A DNA stretch of 64,000 bases from Cymbidium sinense (taxonomy: Eukaryota > Streptophyta > Magnoliopsida > Asparagales > Orchidaceae), in the NCBI GenBank assembly GCA_021442155.1, contig CM038220.1, positions 75,317,817 to 75,381,816 of the forward strand. Reading direction: 5' to 3'. The notes below the pieces were generated by a model. It did not search any database. It was not told where the DNA came from and saw nothing but the letters and a program-made list of their open reading frames with translations. A program made the translations under genes and the position numbers. Numbering within the stretch: position 1 is the stretch's first letter; every line of letters begins with the position of its first letter. Below are positions 63,028-64,000 of this stretch, in pieces.

Positions 63028-64000
63028 TGATACGTTCTTTTTGTATTACGTGAGGGTGATTAACTTAGCTGATCTGATGAGCTTGAGTGATTAAATCCTT
63101 CGAATTGAAATCAGCAGTTCTTGTTCCAATTACCGTTGGGTGTGTGTTGAGTCAAAACAAAGTTAAACCCTTTCCAATTGAGTTAACCCTACGAGTTAAT
63201 AGGCTAATCAGGCGGGTTATCGATCCGTAGGATCTAATATATTCTCGCCGTTGGATGGGCTCACTTGGATTGAGTTCTTTCTTGCGCTGCTTGGAAGCCG
63301 TTGGATTGCCTTGTGTTATCTTCTTCCCTTGGATCTGTTTCTTGATCACGGTTTCTCTTCCTTCTAATTTGGGTGGATTAGGTATTTGGAGCAGCTCGCT
63401 TGATCTCTGGATGAGATCGATCCGTGGATTAAAATGCGCGGATCTTGATCATTGGATGTCGCTTTGAATTAACCTAACGATATTTTGCTTTTGCTTTGTT
63501 GTTTAGATCATTGTCGACGAAGAACTCGAGGAAGAGGCGGATGGAAGGCGGAGAAGCTCTTTCTCCGTGGCTTCAGATGGTTTCCGGTGAGGGAAGAGAA
63601 TCTGGCAGAAGAAGAGGAAAGGGGAAAAGGCGAGCTAAGTTCTTTTCAGAAATTCTTGATTCTACGGTTGTCGTCTTCCTCTATTTATAGATTTGGTTTG
63701 CTCTTCTAGAGTGTTCCTTCTAAGTCTCAGTAACTAATTTTACATTATTTTGTTATGGTTCTTGCCTTGGTGTTATTCCGTTGGGTTTCTTGATTCGCGT
63801 TCTTGGAGATTGAGGTACCTTTTTGTTATTTTTCATTAATACTCTTCTTGTTTTCTTGATATTTGATCATTTGTCCTTGTGTTCTTTTGTGGTTAATTAT
63901 TTATGGACTATACTTGAGCCTCAGTATGGCTTTGCTTTGGTTCTTAGCTGATCGCATGTTGGAAAGTTAATGTTGCTATTTAGAATTGGTTTCGATTTAC
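63028..64000 (-). mobile_element. Element D 5' LTR (continues past window)
   Basis: Matches 59,261-60,220 almost throughout, with short indels. It contains the minus-strand TATA box at 63,681-63,690 and is cut by the window end. Confidence 0.75.
63681..63690 (-). promoter_or_regulatory. TATA box of element D 5' LTR
   Basis: CTATAAATAG on the minus strand, conserved with 59,901-59,910. Confidence 0.6.

Larger units (their letters stand above)
59261..64000 (-). mobile_element. Element D: truncated tandem Ty3/gypsy element
   Basis: Minus-strand order from the right: 5' LTR (from 63,028 beyond the window end), primer-binding site, a diverged LTR copy (about 62,990-62,330), a gag fragment (62,300-62,126), an LTR tail (62,125-62,098), a second primer-binding site, gag (62,049-60,969), polypurine tract and 3' LTR (60,417-59,261). 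All of pol except its last few codons is gone. The structure is that of two elements merged by unequal recombination or partial deletion. Confidence 0.75.

Overview
The window is repeat-rich nuclear DNA from a flowering plant, and I found no intact host gene in it. It has AT-rich spacers, (AT)n and (TAA)n microsatellites, and plant Ty3/gypsy signatures: YVDD reverse transcriptase, a second RNase H of the NNEAEYEAL type, and a gag of the RRRKGLC type. Almost everything is LTR-retrotransposon material in nested or tandem arrangement, and every retroelement gene is broken by stops and frameshifts. I cannot name the species.

Left part (1-14,000), 'family E'. A unit made of the 3' part of an internal region plus an LTR-like block beginning TGTTGACC occurs twice (1-3,338 and 8,647-12,325). 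Its LTR sense is plus: a polypurine-like tract lies upstream and a TATA box inside. A decayed antisense gene sits just upstream of each LTR. Between the copies lie the end of an integrase gene (near 4,210-4,700), a tRNA-like SINE fragment and long spacers.

Middle (14,000-45,900). 'Element A' is a decayed plus-strand gag-pro-RT-RNaseH-integrase gene. It is interrupted near 18,329 and resumes near 45,600. The roughly 27 kb between is 'element B', a minus-strand Tat-like Ty3/gypsy element. B is bounded by very long direct repeats (about 6.5 and 7.8 kb) and carries, from right to left, a leader, an uncertain ORF region, gag, protease, RT, RNase H and integrase, then a repeat-filled 3' region. The B leader (35,742-37,335) holds about 18 to 20 consecutive stem-loops whose stems change in a compensatory way while the loop is conserved. 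I rate this the most interesting signal in the window.

Right part (45,900-64,000). A minus-oriented fragment of an E-like LTR is followed by a diverged, inverted copy of the B long repeat (46,372 to about 51,830). Next come a featureless AT-rich stretch and 'element C' (54,530-58,913), which has LTR-like ends with TATA boxes but no recognisable pol; its interior holds a minisatellite and a GC-rich block. Last is 'element D' (59,261 to beyond the end), a minus-strand Ty3/gypsy element with clear LTR ends, polypurine tract, primer-binding site and a gag relic, arranged in tandem with a second truncated copy.

Repeat copies differ largely by short insertions and deletions. This fits old decayed elements, but unpolished long-read sequence could add to it.
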